Shown: positions 1 through 6,842 of the stretch, in pieces
Layout of the letters: every line of letters begins with the position of its first letter
How positions within the stretch are numbered: the first letter of the stretch is position 1
From: JANQLU01 sp964434955
GTDB lineage: Bacteria; Planctomycetota; Planctomycetia; Pirellulales; Pirellulaceae
Assembly (NCBI GenBank): GCA_964434955.1
Contig: CAYSXI010000185.1
Span: 1 to 10,627 of the forward strand
Length of the DNA: 10,627 bases
Reading direction: 5' to 3'
Notes under the pieces: model-generated
What the model saw: only the letters and a program-made list of their open reading frames with translations
What the model was told of the DNA's origin: nothing
Database searches by the model: none
Made by a program: the position numbers and the translations under genes

Positions 1-16
1 CCCGGATCGATCCGGG
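1..16. repeat. 16-bp perfect palindrome
   Basis: The window opens with CCCGGATCGATCCGGG, which equals its own reverse complement. It could fold as a 6-bp stem with a TCGA loop. No T-run follows on either strand, so it is not a convincing intrinsic terminator. It lies about 60 bases upstream of the first gene and may belong to the end of a gene outside the window or be a protein-binding site. Confidence 0.5.
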
Positions 17-77
17 CCGATCCCAAAAAAGTCGCCCTTTTCGCCTGTGGCTCATTCAACGCAAACGGATTCTGATA

Positions 78-1172
78 ATGAACATTGATCGAAGGAAGCT
101 ATTGGCAGCTGGTTCCACGTCTTTGTTGCCCATGGCGATGGGAAACTCGTTGGCCGCCAACTCCTTTTCGAACGCTTTGCTGTTTGGATCCAAGAACAAT
201 AACAATGAAAAAGGCGAAGCCAGCTATACCGCGGAAAGCGAAAAGTCGGTGAAGCGCGCGGTCGACTGGCTGCGGAAAACCATGAATCGCGACGGCGGTT
301 GCGGCGTCGACATCGGCCAAACTTCTGACATTGGCTGCTCTTGCATGGTTGGACTCGCACTTCTCGCTCGCGGGAACACTCCGGTTGAAGGTCCGCGGAA
401 AGGCGACTTGCGCCGGATTCGTGCCTATATCGTCAAGCAAACCGAGCGAATGCCGAAAGACGACATCACTTCGGCACAGAACACCCAGCTCCAGCGCAAG
501 ATCGGGCGCCACGCTCACAGTTTCTTTGCCTCGCTTTTCCTGAGTCAAATCATGGGCGAAGGAACCGATCCGAGCCAGGTCAAACCGGCGTTGAAAAAAA
601 TTGTCAGCGCGATCGTCAGGGCACAATCGAGCAACGGCGACTGGGGCTCGCAGTCATGGGCTCCCACGTTGGGAACGGTGATGGGATGGGTCAGTTTGCG
701 GGCCGCTGACTTTGCGGGACTTTCGGTCGGTGGAGCGCCCGACAAAACGGCCGAGCACTTGATTCAAAAGATGAAAACCAACCTCAATTCAAATCGCGGT
801 TGGATGCACAATCTGTACAAGAACGCCTCGGGCATCCGCGTATTGTATGCCATGAAGATGGAAGACAAGGCGATCACCAAGAAAGCGTTCGCGGACGCGC
901 TTCAATTGGTAACCAAGGACAATACGCCTTTCACTCAAGCGGGAGGCGAAGAGTTTCTGGCATTCCATCTGATCACGGAAACCATGCTGAAAAAAGGCGG
1001 AGAAGACTGGAATAAGTGGTTTGGGACGGTCCGCGACAAGCTTATCAAGGTTCAAAACAAGGACGGAAGTTGGACAGGTCACCACTGCATCACGAGCCGA
1101 ACTTTCTGTACGGCCGCGGCAATTCTCGTTTTGACTTCCCCCTACCGTTACTTGCCAATTTCTCAGGCTTAG
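78..1172 (+). CDS. Probable Tat-exported alpha-toroid (prenyltransferase/squalene-cyclase-like) protein
   Basis: A 364-residue protein. The N-terminus has RRKLLAAG at residues 5-12 followed by a small-residue stretch to about 37, which fits a twin-arginine signal, so export is likely. The rest resembles the alpha/alpha toroid of prenyltransferases and squalene cyclases: glycine-rich turns recur at NRDGGCG (70-76), QSSNGDWG (183-190) and QNKDGSW (326-332), each beside a helix pair. The C-terminus (GHHCITSRTF then PYRYLP) is a pattern I associate with planctomycete paralogues of this fold. No DxDD-type cyclase acid motif is seen, so catalysis should not be assumed; a structural or binding role is possible. 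The ATG at 78 is the first start that gives the full signal peptide; no clear ribosome binding site precedes it. The fold is fairly certain, the function unknown. Confidence 0.75.
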   Translation: MNIDRRKLLAAGSTSLLPMAMGNSLAANSFSNALLFGSKNNNNEKGEASYTAESEKSVKRAVDWLRKTMNRDGGCGVDIGQTSDIGCSCMVGLALLARGNTPVEGPRKGDLRRIRAYIVKQTERMPKDDITSAQNTQLQRKIGRHAHSFFASLFLSQIMGEGTDPSQVKPALKKIVSAIVRAQSSNGDWGSQSWAPTLGTVMGWVSLRAADFAGLSVGGAPDKTAEHLIQKMKTNLNSNRGWMHNLYKNASGIRVLYAMKMEDKAITKKAFADALQLVTKDNTPFTQAGGEEFLAFHLITETMLKKGGEDWNKWFGTVRDKLIKVQNKDGSWTGHHCITSRTFCTAAAILVLTSPYRYLPISQA

Positions 1173-1191
1173 TGATAAAGCAAATCCGACA

Positions 1192-1263
1192 CGATTGGCC
1201 CGTGACTCGATTGGCCTCCGATAAGATTAGACACAGAATCGGGAATCCGCCTTATTCTCGATT
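1192..1263. promoter_or_regulatory. Intergenic direct repeat and hairpin upstream of SIMPL gene
   Basis: The 225-base gap between the two plus-strand genes holds two copies of CGATTGGCC (1192-1200 and 1208-1216), 16 bases apart. It also holds a 9-of-10 inverted repeat, AATCGGGAAT (1237-1246) with ATTCTCGATT (1254-1263) around a 7-base loop. No T-run follows the hairpin. Spacing of one and a half helical turns between the direct copies could suit a regulator, but short repeats like these also arise by chance. Confidence 0.25.
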
Positions 1264-1397
1264 CGCGCGACTAATATCTGTTTCCTGGCGCACCCATTGT
1301 GACAAACGCCAACTAAAATAGTTGCCTGGTTACATTGGCAACATTGGCTGAACAGTCGGTAAACTCTTACCAGGGGTTTTTCTCGGGAGTTGGTTTG

Positions 1398-2399
1398 ATG
1401 CGTTTTGCGATTCTTTTTGCGATCATTTTCTCTTCGGTCTTGGCTACCCTGGGACCCGTCCATCTCCAGGCGCAGTACTTTTTCTCAGGCAACGTTGATG
1501 AAAACGACGAGAAAACCCGCAGCTGGTTTTACGATGGTTTTGCGGGGGATCAGCCCAACCTCGAATACTTGACCGCGGAAATGGCGAGCAGGTTCATCAC
1601 CATTAGCGGAACGGCTGAAGTCCGCGTTCCGGCCAATGCCTATCGCGTTGTCCTTGCGATTGTTACGGAACACGAAGACGTCAAGAAAGCGAAACAAATG
1701 GCCGTTGAAAAGGTTGCGGCAATCGAAAAGGACCTGGCAAATAAAATGAACCTGGGTGACAAAGAGATCTTCGAGGATTTTATCGCGATATTCCCATCAC
1801 TTGAAATTCGCGGTGAAGTTTTTGGCGAAGAGAAAAAAGAGAAACCCAAACACCGCCTCGAACAGCCATCGTTTTACCGATACCAAACCAACTTGCACAT
1901 CAAACTGGACAAAAAGGGACAAGTCGATCAGCTGATCGACATCGCGACCGACTACAGCATTACCGACTTTGTCGCGATTGATTACTGGGCCGATAATATT
2001 GACGCCTTGAAGTTGAAAGCGCGTAAGAAAGCGATTCAGGCCGCCAAGGAAAAATCCGATTTGTACCTGGCGCTGTTTGATGAGCGGCCACGACTTGTCA
2101 ATCTTCAGGAAGCGACACGAACGACCTTTCCGACGGCCCTTTACCGCTCCTATCAGGCCCAGGCTTCTGAGCCTTGGCGCGGCTACTATGGTTTTGGGGG
2201 AGGCGTCTTCGGTCCGACAGGACAATCGGAGAACGAACCGGTCAAAAGAATCTTCTATCAACGCCCACCGATGGTGGAGGCCGATGTTCGCGAAAAACAC
2301 ATGCCGCTTGAATCCGAAATCACGGTCGTGTCGACAGTTGTCCTATACTATGAAGCACCCGCGACAGGGGCCAAGAAAACCAAGCAGGACAAAAAGTAA
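1398..2399 (+). CDS. Secreted SIMPL-domain (DUF541) protein
   Basis: A 333-residue protein. Residues 1-25 form a classical signal peptide (hydrophobic core AILFAIIFSSVLA, probable cleavage near LQA-QYF), so the product is periplasmic or membrane-associated. The mature part starts the SIMPL/DUF541 fold at about 66 with FITISGTAEVRVPANAY. A helical, lysine-rich segment follows (VKKAKQMAVEKVAAIEKDL), and the fold closes near the C-terminus with SEITVVSTVVLYYEA. A glycine-rich insert (GYYGFGGGVFGPTG, about 250-275) interrupts the later half. SIMPL proteins are beta-rich envelope proteins of largely unknown function, some linked to oxidative-stress tolerance. The ATG at 1398 is chosen because it places the signal peptide at the very N-terminus and has a CGGGAG sequence upstream; a TTG at 1335 would add 21 implausible residues. 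Confidence 0.82.
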   Translation: MRFAILFAIIFSSVLATLGPVHLQAQYFFSGNVDENDEKTRSWFYDGFAGDQPNLEYLTAEMASRFITISGTAEVRVPANAYRVVLAIVTEHEDVKKAKQMAVEKVAAIEKDLANKMNLGDKEIFEDFIAIFPSLEIRGEVFGEEKKEKPKHRLEQPSFYRYQTNLHIKLDKKGQVDQLIDIATDYSITDFVAIDYWADNIDALKLKARKKAIQAAKEKSDLYLALFDERPRLVNLQEATRTTFPTALYRSYQAQASEPWRGYYGFGGGVFGPTGQSENEPVKRIFYQRPPMVEADVREKHMPLESEITVVSTVVLYYEAPATGAKKTKQDKK

Positions 2400-2434
2400 C
2401 CTGCGTTTCTGAAAACGGCGCTGTCAGATTCCGA

Positions 2435-3376
2435 CTAGAGATTCGGATCTTCGGCGGGATCCGCGCCCCCGATTTCCGCCTCCGGAATGGCCGCTTTGTC
2501 CGAACGGCGAATGAACCGAACTTCGGGCGTTGGCGGCACATCGAATCCCTCGCGAATCACTTTCTCGATCGCCTTGGCCAGATTTCGCAGCAAGGTGGTG
2601 TAGCAACACACGGCGACAATCATCAGGATCACAAGCACGAGACCGGCCAACGCAAAACCCAGCGAGATAACCATGTTGGGTGGAATCCGGATCGCGGTCA
2701 ACGTAAATACCAACGCGACCAAAACCATGTAACCAACAATTCCAATTCCGAATTGTCGAATCACCGACTGGCTCGACCGTTTCAGGTCATCGCGGATGAT
2801 AAATATGGACAAGCGTTTGAGCATCACCAGGAAGCAGAAAAAGCCAATCACCCCGAGGATGGCGCCCGCCAAAAATCCCAACTGGCCGATAATCAAAGCA
2901 CCGATCAGTTCGGATGGAGCATCGCCCAAATTTCCCATGCCAGCCAATACCACAAAGAAGAAACAGTAGCCGCCAATTGCTAAAAGAATCGAAAGCGTAT
3001 TGCAAACCGCGGAGATGAGCGCCAGTCGCCTGCCGCCCGATTGCTCCGGACAACGAATGCAAATCCAGTATCCGATAAAGATACACAGCTGCCCAATTCC
3101 ACAGAATGCGAGAACGATGAGGGTGGCCGTGGCGCCGTAGGTATCAGCCATTCGCATCGGAGCAGCCATGCCGGCGAGAATGAGCCCACTAGCAATCGCA
3201 ACCACAACCCCGATGACGCTGATCACGATTCCAAAATAAACAACTTTGATTCCATTCCGAACGGCTCGCAGCTCCGGGAGGCATCGCTGAAGATCCGGCG
3301 AATCCGAAACTTGGAATCTGGGACCGCCAGTTGCTGCCGGTGGTTCAAAGGGATTGGAGTCAGTTGAATCAGCCAT
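2435..3376 (-). CDS. Six-helix membrane protein with NPFEPP N-terminus
   Basis: A 313-residue protein of unknown function. The cytoplasm-facing N-terminus, MADSTDSNPFEPPAAT, carries the NPF/NPY-x-(S/P)P type motif that recurs at the start of many planctomycete membrane proteins. Six hydrophobic segments lie at about 45-70, 84-106, 116-147, 157-185, 209-229 and 236-259. The tail (260-313) is soluble and acidic. Cysteines cluster in helix 2 and the following loop (C92, C98, C106, C109) and at C257-C258. No catalytic motif is visible. It is encoded 89 bases downstream of pyrF on the same strand, so the two may be co-transcribed, although no functional link to pyrimidine synthesis is evident. It converges with the SIMPL gene across 35 bases that hold no obvious terminator. 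Confidence 0.75.
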   Translation of the reverse strand: MADSTDSNPFEPPAATGGPRFQVSDSPDLQRCLPELRAVRNGIKVVYFGIVISVIGVVVAIASGLILAGMAAPMRMADTYGATATLIVLAFCGIGQLCIFIGYWICIRCPEQSGGRRLALISAVCNTLSILLAIGGYCFFFVVLAGMGNLGDAPSELIGALIIGQLGFLAGAILGVIGFFCFLVMLKRLSIFIIRDDLKRSSQSVIRQFGIGIVGYMVLVALVFTLTAIRIPPNMVISLGFALAGLVLVILMIVAVCCYTTLLRNLAKAIEKVIREGFDVPPTPEVRFIRRSDKAAIPEAEIGGADPAEDPNL

Positions 3377-3465
3377 TTGACTCGTCTCGCTGAGGATCGA
3401 TTACTTAACCGCGAGCCGCGACCCACGAACCCTCAAAGTTATTTGAGCCAAGACCGGCCGACAAG

Positions 3466-4383
3466 CTATTCAGTTGTTTCGCCGATCGCGCGGAGCTGCC
3501 TAATGGAATCATCGATCGATGCGCCAACCGCGTCCTGCCATCGATCGAACTGCTCGCGGTATTCCTCTTTCTCATAGGCAAATATGATGCCCCGCGAACT
3601 GTTGACCGTCGCGCCCAGTCCTTGCGAATCAAAACCTTTCTTCAAGTCCTCCGCCTTACCGCCTTGGGCACCAAATCCGGGAATCAAGATTGGCGCGTTT
3701 GGCATCAGCTGCCTTAGTTCGGCAAGTTGTTCCGGATAGGTCGCGCCGACCACCGCCCCCACATTTCCAAAACCCGTTTCGCCTTTTGACGCATCGGCAT
3801 GCAACTGCACCTTTTCAGCGATGTGCTGATACAGCGGCCTTCCATCGATCGCCTGATCCTGAAACTCACCGCTACCTGGATTGGAAGTTTTTACCAGCAC
3901 GAAAAGACCGCGGCCGTGAGATGCGGCAACATCCATGAACGCCTGGATCGTATCAAATCCCATGTAGGCGTTGACCGTCAAAGCGTCGCAGGGAATGCCG
4001 CCAACCTGTTCCGGGTTGAGATAGGCGTTTGCGTACCCGGTGGCCGTTGAACCAATATCGCCACGCTTGGCATCGCCAACGACCAATAGTCCCTTGGACT
4101 TTGCGAATGTGATAACGGATTTCAAAGCGGCGAACCCCGGTGGACCAAATTGCTCAAAAAAAGCGAACTGAGGTTTCACAACCGCGACTTTTCCGGCAGA
4201 CAATTCGACGATTTGGCAACAGAATTCACGAAATGCTTCGGCGATCGATTCGGCATTTGTCGCGTTCGTTTTGGTTCGAATTTCTTCCGGGAGATTCGCC
4301 AAGCGAGGATCCAAACCTACCATCAATGGGGTTTGAAGCTCCCGAATTTTCTCAAACAGACAATCAGCAAAGTGGTAACGCAT
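3466..4383 (-). CDS. pyrF: Orotidine-5'-phosphate decarboxylase, type 2
   Basis: A 305-residue enzyme that converts orotidine 5'-monophosphate to UMP, the last step of de novo pyrimidine synthesis, in the cytoplasm. Residues of the TIM-barrel active site are easily seen: GLDPR at 23-27 (Asp25), KPQFAFFE at 70-77 (Lys70), and the catalytic DAKRGD at 104-109 with the Asp-x-Lys-x-x-x-Asp charge network (D104, K106, D109). NAYMG further on and the late PILIPGFGAQGG phosphate-binding turn complete the barrel. The extra length relative to the about 230-residue E. coli enzyme, and GDIGSTA after the catalytic lysine, fit the type 2 (mycobacterial/myxobacterial-like) subfamily. Start ATG at 4383; no clear ribosome binding site. 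It is transcribed divergently from the DUF2237 gene. Confidence 0.95.
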   Translation of the reverse strand: MRYHFADCLFEKIRELQTPLMVGLDPRLANLPEEIRTKTNATNAESIAEAFREFCCQIVELSAGKVAVVKPQFAFFEQFGPPGFAALKSVITFAKSKGLLVVGDAKRGDIGSTATGYANAYLNPEQVGGIPCDALTVNAYMGFDTIQAFMDVAASHGRGLFVLVKTSNPGSGEFQDQAIDGRPLYQHIAEKVQLHADASKGETGFGNVGAVVGATYPEQLAELRQLMPNAPILIPGFGAQGGKAEDLKKGFDSQGLGATVNSSRGIIFAYEKEEYREQFDRWQDAVGASIDDSIRQLRAIGETTE

Positions 4384-4465
4384 ACAGTTTTATTTGAGCT
4401 TCGAAATGGTGGGTCAACTGAATGGAAGTAGCTTAAGAGATGTCGCCTTGAATACAAGGATGAGC

Positions 4466-4505
4466 GGGCCGACAATGGAAACCATTGAGAGTAATCGATC
4501 GGCCC
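4466..4505. promoter_or_regulatory. Two-stem inverted-repeat structure in the pyrF/DUF2237 divergent region
   Basis: GGGCCGA (4466-4472) pairs perfectly with TCGGCCC (4499-4505). Nested directly inside, CAATGG (4473-4478) pairs with CCATTG (4482-4487) around an AAA loop, leaving an 11-base bulge (4488-4498). On the plus strand TTTATT follows. The structure ends 20 bases before the DUF2237 start codon, so it could be a leader hairpin, a weak terminator or an operator shared by the divergent genes. A smaller inverted repeat, CCTTG-AATA-CAAGG, lies at 4446-4459. Confidence 0.45.
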
Positions 4506-4525
4506 TTTATTGACTGACGAAAATC

Positions 4526-4897
4526 ATGGCAAAAAATGTTTTGGGAACGGATCTGCAGACTTGTTCTACGGACCCGATGACCGGCTACTATCGCGATGGG
4601 TGTTGCAATACAGGCGGCGGGGACTTTGGAGTCCACGCGGTTTGCTCGGTGATGACCGACTCCTTTCTTGAGTTTTCAAAAGCGGCCGGGAATGATTTGA
4701 GCACACCGATCCCCGAGTATCAATTTCCTGGCCTGCACGCGGGCGATCAGTGGTGCCTGTGTGCGAAACGCTGGCAAGAAGCCTTCGAAAATGGCATGGC
4801 CCCCAAAGTGGTCCTTGAGGCGACCCACATGTCGGCGCTGGAATTTATTGATTTGGAGGATCTCAAGAAGCACGCGGTTGCTTCGAAAAGTGAATAG
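4526..4897 (+). CDS. DUF2237 family protein
   Basis: A 123-residue protein that matches the DUF2237 family along its whole length. It starts NVLGTDLQTCSTDPMTGYYR and continues with DGCCNTG, a DFGVHAVCSVMTDSFLEFSK block, GNDLSTP, FPGLHAGDQWCLCAKRWQEA and PKVVLEATHMSALEFI. The six conserved-looking cysteines are C13, C26, C27, C40, C77 and C79; the C26-C27 pair and the CLC motif suggest metal binding or redox chemistry, but the family has no established function that I can state. There is no signal peptide, so it is likely cytoplasmic. No Shine-Dalgarno is seen before the ATG. A folded inverted repeat sits just upstream. Confidence 0.88.
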   Translation: MAKNVLGTDLQTCSTDPMTGYYRDGCCNTGGGDFGVHAVCSVMTDSFLEFSKAAGNDLSTPIPEYQFPGLHAGDQWCLCAKRWQEAFENGMAPKVVLEATHMSALEFIDLEDLKKHAVASKSE

Positions 4898-4969
4898 GTG
4901 GATCGCGTCTCGAAACGCTTCGTGTGGCGCCTTCACAGGATTTGCCAGGAAACAAATCGCTTTGACACT

Positions 4970-4997
4970 TTGCAAGGTTTGATCCAAGCCGTAAGAT
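4970..4997 (+). promoter_or_regulatory. Probable tRNA-Pro promoter
   Basis: TTGCAA (4970-4975) and TAAGAT (4992-4997) are separated by 16 bases and would start transcription around 5003-5005, just before the first base of the truncated tRNA-Pro at 5008. A second -35-like TTGACA at 4962 is too far from this -10. The placement suggests this is the original promoter of the tRNA locus. The downstream intact tRNA has no comparably good promoter immediately before it and may depend on read-through. Confidence 0.45.
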
Positions 4998-5007
4998 AGA
5001 CCCTTCT

Positions 5008-5053
5008 CGGGCTGTGGCGCAGTCTGGCTAGCGCGTTTGACTGGGGGTCAAAA
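5008..5053 (+). pseudogene. Truncated tRNA-Pro(GGG), 5' half only
   Basis: This copy holds the 5' acceptor strand CGGGCTG (5008-5014), a complete D arm (GCGC/GCGC) and a complete anticodon arm: stem TTTGA (5036-5040), loop CTGGGGG with anticodon GGG at 5043-5045, stem TCAAA (5048-5052). After that the similarity to tRNA-Pro ends: no T arm and no 3' acceptor strand follow, so it cannot fold into a tRNA. The first 29 bases are identical to the intact tRNA at 5167, but three of the five anticodon-stem pairs differ, each with both strands changed. Confidence 0.85.
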
Positions 5054-5166
5054 GACAGGGGTCAAAAACGACTATACATTCGCAAAAAACGCGACCTCTG
5101 CAGCGCTGCAAATCCAAAACGCCATTCCGATCTTTGAAAATTCGGTTTGGAAAAAGCACGAAATCG
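5054..5166. other. Interposed sequence between truncated and intact tRNA-Pro
   Basis: About 113 bases with no gene. It begins by repeating GGGGTCAAAA (5058-5067), already present in the truncated tRNA at 5044-5053, with four bases (GACA) between the copies. GCAGCGCTGC is a short perfect palindrome near the middle. The start (ACAGGGGTCAAAAACGAC) resembles the ends of dispersed repeat or transposon families seen elsewhere, but this is an impression, not an identification. Confidence 0.4.
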
Positions 5167-5241
5167 CGGGCTGTGGCGCAGTCTGGCTAGCGCGTCGCAC
5201 TGGGGGTGCGAAGGTCGCAGGTTCGAATCCTGTCAGCCCGA
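5167..5241 (+). tRNA. tRNA-Pro(GGG)
   Basis: A full cloverleaf can be drawn. The acceptor is CGGGCTG (5167-5173) with CAGCCCG (5234-5240), and A5241 is the discriminator. The D stem is GCGC/GCGC. The anticodon stem TCGCA/TGCGA encloses loop CTGGGGG with anticodon GGG at 5202-5204. The variable loop has five bases, and the T stem GCAGG/CCTGT carries loop TTCGAAT. The C1-G72 pair is typical of bacterial tRNA-Pro. CCA is not encoded. It reads proline codon CCC (and CCU by wobble). The 3' end abuts an integrase gene, making it the likely attachment site of the element to the right. Confidence 0.97.
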
Positions 5242-5273
5242 TTTCACTCTGAATCAGCCCATTCCGACAGCAA

Positions 5274-6371
5274 TCATATTTGCCGCCTCATTATCTTGTG
5301 TAACTGTTCAGTTTTCAGCTTGGCGTAATACCGCATCGTCGTTTCAAGCGACTTATGCCTGGCGAGTCTGCGGACCAAATCGAGATTATCTGGGTAGGCA
5401 ACAAACATCCTTGTGATGAATGCCCGGCGAATATCATTGGCCGTCGCAAACCGTTCTTCCCCATCAGACCCAACGACAGTGACGCTTGATCTTTCGGAAA
5501 TATCAGCAACAACTTTGCCAACCGTGCTTGGCACCGCGTAAGGCTTCAGACGCGAGTTGAGCGGCTGAAAGACATTTCCGGTACGTCGTTCGAAATCACG
5601 TAGAAACATCGCGAAATCGTCAGGGATTGGCCACAGTTCGGCGACCTTGCCCTTTGATTTCATTTTCGGGAAAACGACCACCGGGTATTCGGTATCGAGA
5701 TTTCTAACGTGGATTTGCTTCTTGTCATCCCAACTGAGTCGCAGCAACTCACTGAGCCGAAACCCAGAATACCAATAGCCGTAGAGCAGGTTTTCAAAGC
5801 TCTCCGAACGAGCTGCCTCAACGACAAGTGGCGTGGCCTGAATGATCTTCTCGAATTGCTCGAATGTGATCGGTTCACCTCGAGCGGCCTCAGAATCAGG
5901 GATCGATGGAAGCCGAACTTTGACCGGCTTTATGAATTGCCTTTCGATCATCCAATTGACGAATGTTCGAAGACTTCGGAGATAACTTGCAGCGGTGTTG
6001 ATTGAATCACAATCGTCGACAACTTCGGCAGTGAGCTTGCCGACCCAGTCCCGATCGATTTCCAAGACGGTTTTGATTCCGGACAAATCCCGAATCTTTG
6101 TCATGGCAGAATTGAAGGCACACCTGTAACCAGGTGACTTCGTTTTCATGTGTTCGTCTTGGTATTGCTGCAAAATACCATCCCAAGACGACTCTGCATA
6201 AAACAACTCGTGTTCAAGTTGCTCCTGCCGATCCTTGGCAGCGCGCAGAGCGGCCTTGCGATTCGAAAACTTGGTTCTTTCCCAAGTTCGCTCTTCCGTA
6301 CCAGGTAACTGATACACGAAGTAAAGTACATTGCGACAACGACGAACCGATATTTTCACGGTCGTCTTCAT
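5274..6371 (-). CDS. Tyrosine recombinase / integrase
   Basis: A 365-residue site-specific recombinase, likely the integrase of the element lying to the right of tRNA-Pro. The N-terminal arm (about 1-60) is basic and would bind DNA. A SAM-like core-binding domain spans about 63-150 and the catalytic domain about 165-360. Catalytic residues visible: R205 (YSGFRLSELLRLSW), K238 or K240 in the beta-hairpin (PKMKSKGK), R315 (ANDIRRAF), H339 (LARHKSLETT) and the nucleophile Y348 (TTMRYY). The first histidine of the usual HxxR box is asparagine (N312). Its 3' end lies 32 bases from the tRNA, the common arrangement for tRNA-targeting elements. The start ATG at 6371 follows the upstream small gene by 18 bases, so the two probably share a transcript. 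Confidence 0.92.
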   Translation of the reverse strand: MKTTVKISVRRCRNVLYFVYQLPGTEERTWERTKFSNRKAALRAAKDRQEQLEHELFYAESSWDGILQQYQDEHMKTKSPGYRCAFNSAMTKIRDLSGIKTVLEIDRDWVGKLTAEVVDDCDSINTAASYLRSLRTFVNWMIERQFIKPVKVRLPSIPDSEAARGEPITFEQFEKIIQATPLVVEAARSESFENLLYGYWYSGFRLSELLRLSWDDKKQIHVRNLDTEYPVVVFPKMKSKGKVAELWPIPDDFAMFLRDFERRTGNVFQPLNSRLKPYAVPSTVGKVVADISERSSVTVVGSDGEERFATANDIRRAFITRMFVAYPDNLDLVRRLARHKSLETTMRYYAKLKTEQLHKIMRRQI

Positions 6372-6389
6372 CTTGGTTCCACTTAGTTT

Positions 6390-6632
6390 TTAATCCGGCT
6401 TCATCATCTTTCGATAGATTTCGCCGGTATCGAAAAAGGGTTTCCTGGTTCCATCAGGCTTTTTCTGTTCGATTCCAAGTTTTTCAAGCTTGGCTCGTAC
6501 AGCGGCTTCGGCCTCGTCAAACATCACCAAGAGCCCTGCAAAATCCACAAGTCCACAATCACGAATAACGCCGGGAATCAGGCCGGCATTGATACGATCT
6601 TGGATTTCCTTCTCGTTGGTTCCCCTTTTCAT
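6390..6632 (-). CDS. Small hypothetical protein upstream of the integrase
   Basis: An 80-residue protein I do not recognise. It opens MKRGTNEKEIQDRINAG, has a helical charged middle (DEAEAAVRAKLEKLGIEQ) and ends RKPFFDTGEIYRKMMKPD. The start at 6632 is chosen because AAGGGA lies nine bases upstream; a GTG at 6671 would add 13 residues (two methionines lie within that extension). It ends 18 bases before the integrase start on the same strand, so the two are probably one operon. Small genes in this position often encode recombination directionality factors, but there is no clear helix-turn-helix here, so that role is inference from position only. An inverted repeat, TTTCGATA (6409-6416) with TATCGAAA (6428-6435), falls inside its 3' end. 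Confidence 0.6.
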   Translation of the reverse strand: MKRGTNEKEIQDRINAGLIPGVIRDCGLVDFAGLLVMFDEAEAAVRAKLEKLGIEQKKPDGTRKPFFDTGEIYRKMMKPD

Positions 6633-6762
6633 TTGGAAAATTCCCTTGACGCACATTGCGTGCGTGCGCACAATAATCGTGCGGCTCCGTTAGGTCCGTA
6701 AAATTTGGAAATGCTTCGGTGATTGAGCCTGAGAAACTAAGTCACCTTAGCGACGAAAAATA

Positions 6763-6787
6763 AGCGGCTTGATGGGCCGCTTTTTTT
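6763..6787. terminator. Bidirectional intrinsic terminator
   Basis: AGCGGC (6763-6768) pairs with GCCGCT (6776-6781) around a 7-base loop. Seven T residues (6781-6787) follow on the plus strand. On the minus strand the hairpin is followed by TTATTTTTCG. It could stop transcription in both directions and insulates the minus-strand integrase operon from the plus-strand HTH/kinase genes. Confidence 0.7.
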
Positions 6788-6842
6788 ATTGGATTAGACA
6801 ATCAAAGGCGTGACTCCTTTCTCTGGGCGCGCATGCAAAAGC

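Noticed and set aside
99..626. A 175-codon minus-strand frame inside the alpha-toroid gene
   Set aside because: Antisense to a well supported gene with signal peptide and fold motifs; composition is typical of a shadow frame.
1325..1379. CCTGGT and ACCAGG separated by about 40 bases, followed by GGTTTTT
   Set aside because: A six-base stem with a long loop is weak; it could be an attenuator before the SIMPL gene but is equally likely by chance.
1797..2300. A 167-codon minus-strand frame inside the SIMPL gene
   Set aside because: Antisense to a recognisable SIMPL domain; no start signal or domain of its own.
5037..5252. A plus-strand open frame running through both tRNA copies
   Set aside because: It overlaps the intact tRNA and the truncated copy; translation of tRNA sequence produces the apparent protein.
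6409..6435. Inverted repeat TTTCGATA / TATCGAAA upstream of the integrase
   Set aside because: It falls inside the 3' end of the small gene and is short; not strong enough to call an operator, though its TATCGA core resembles part of the 7760-7793 palindrome.
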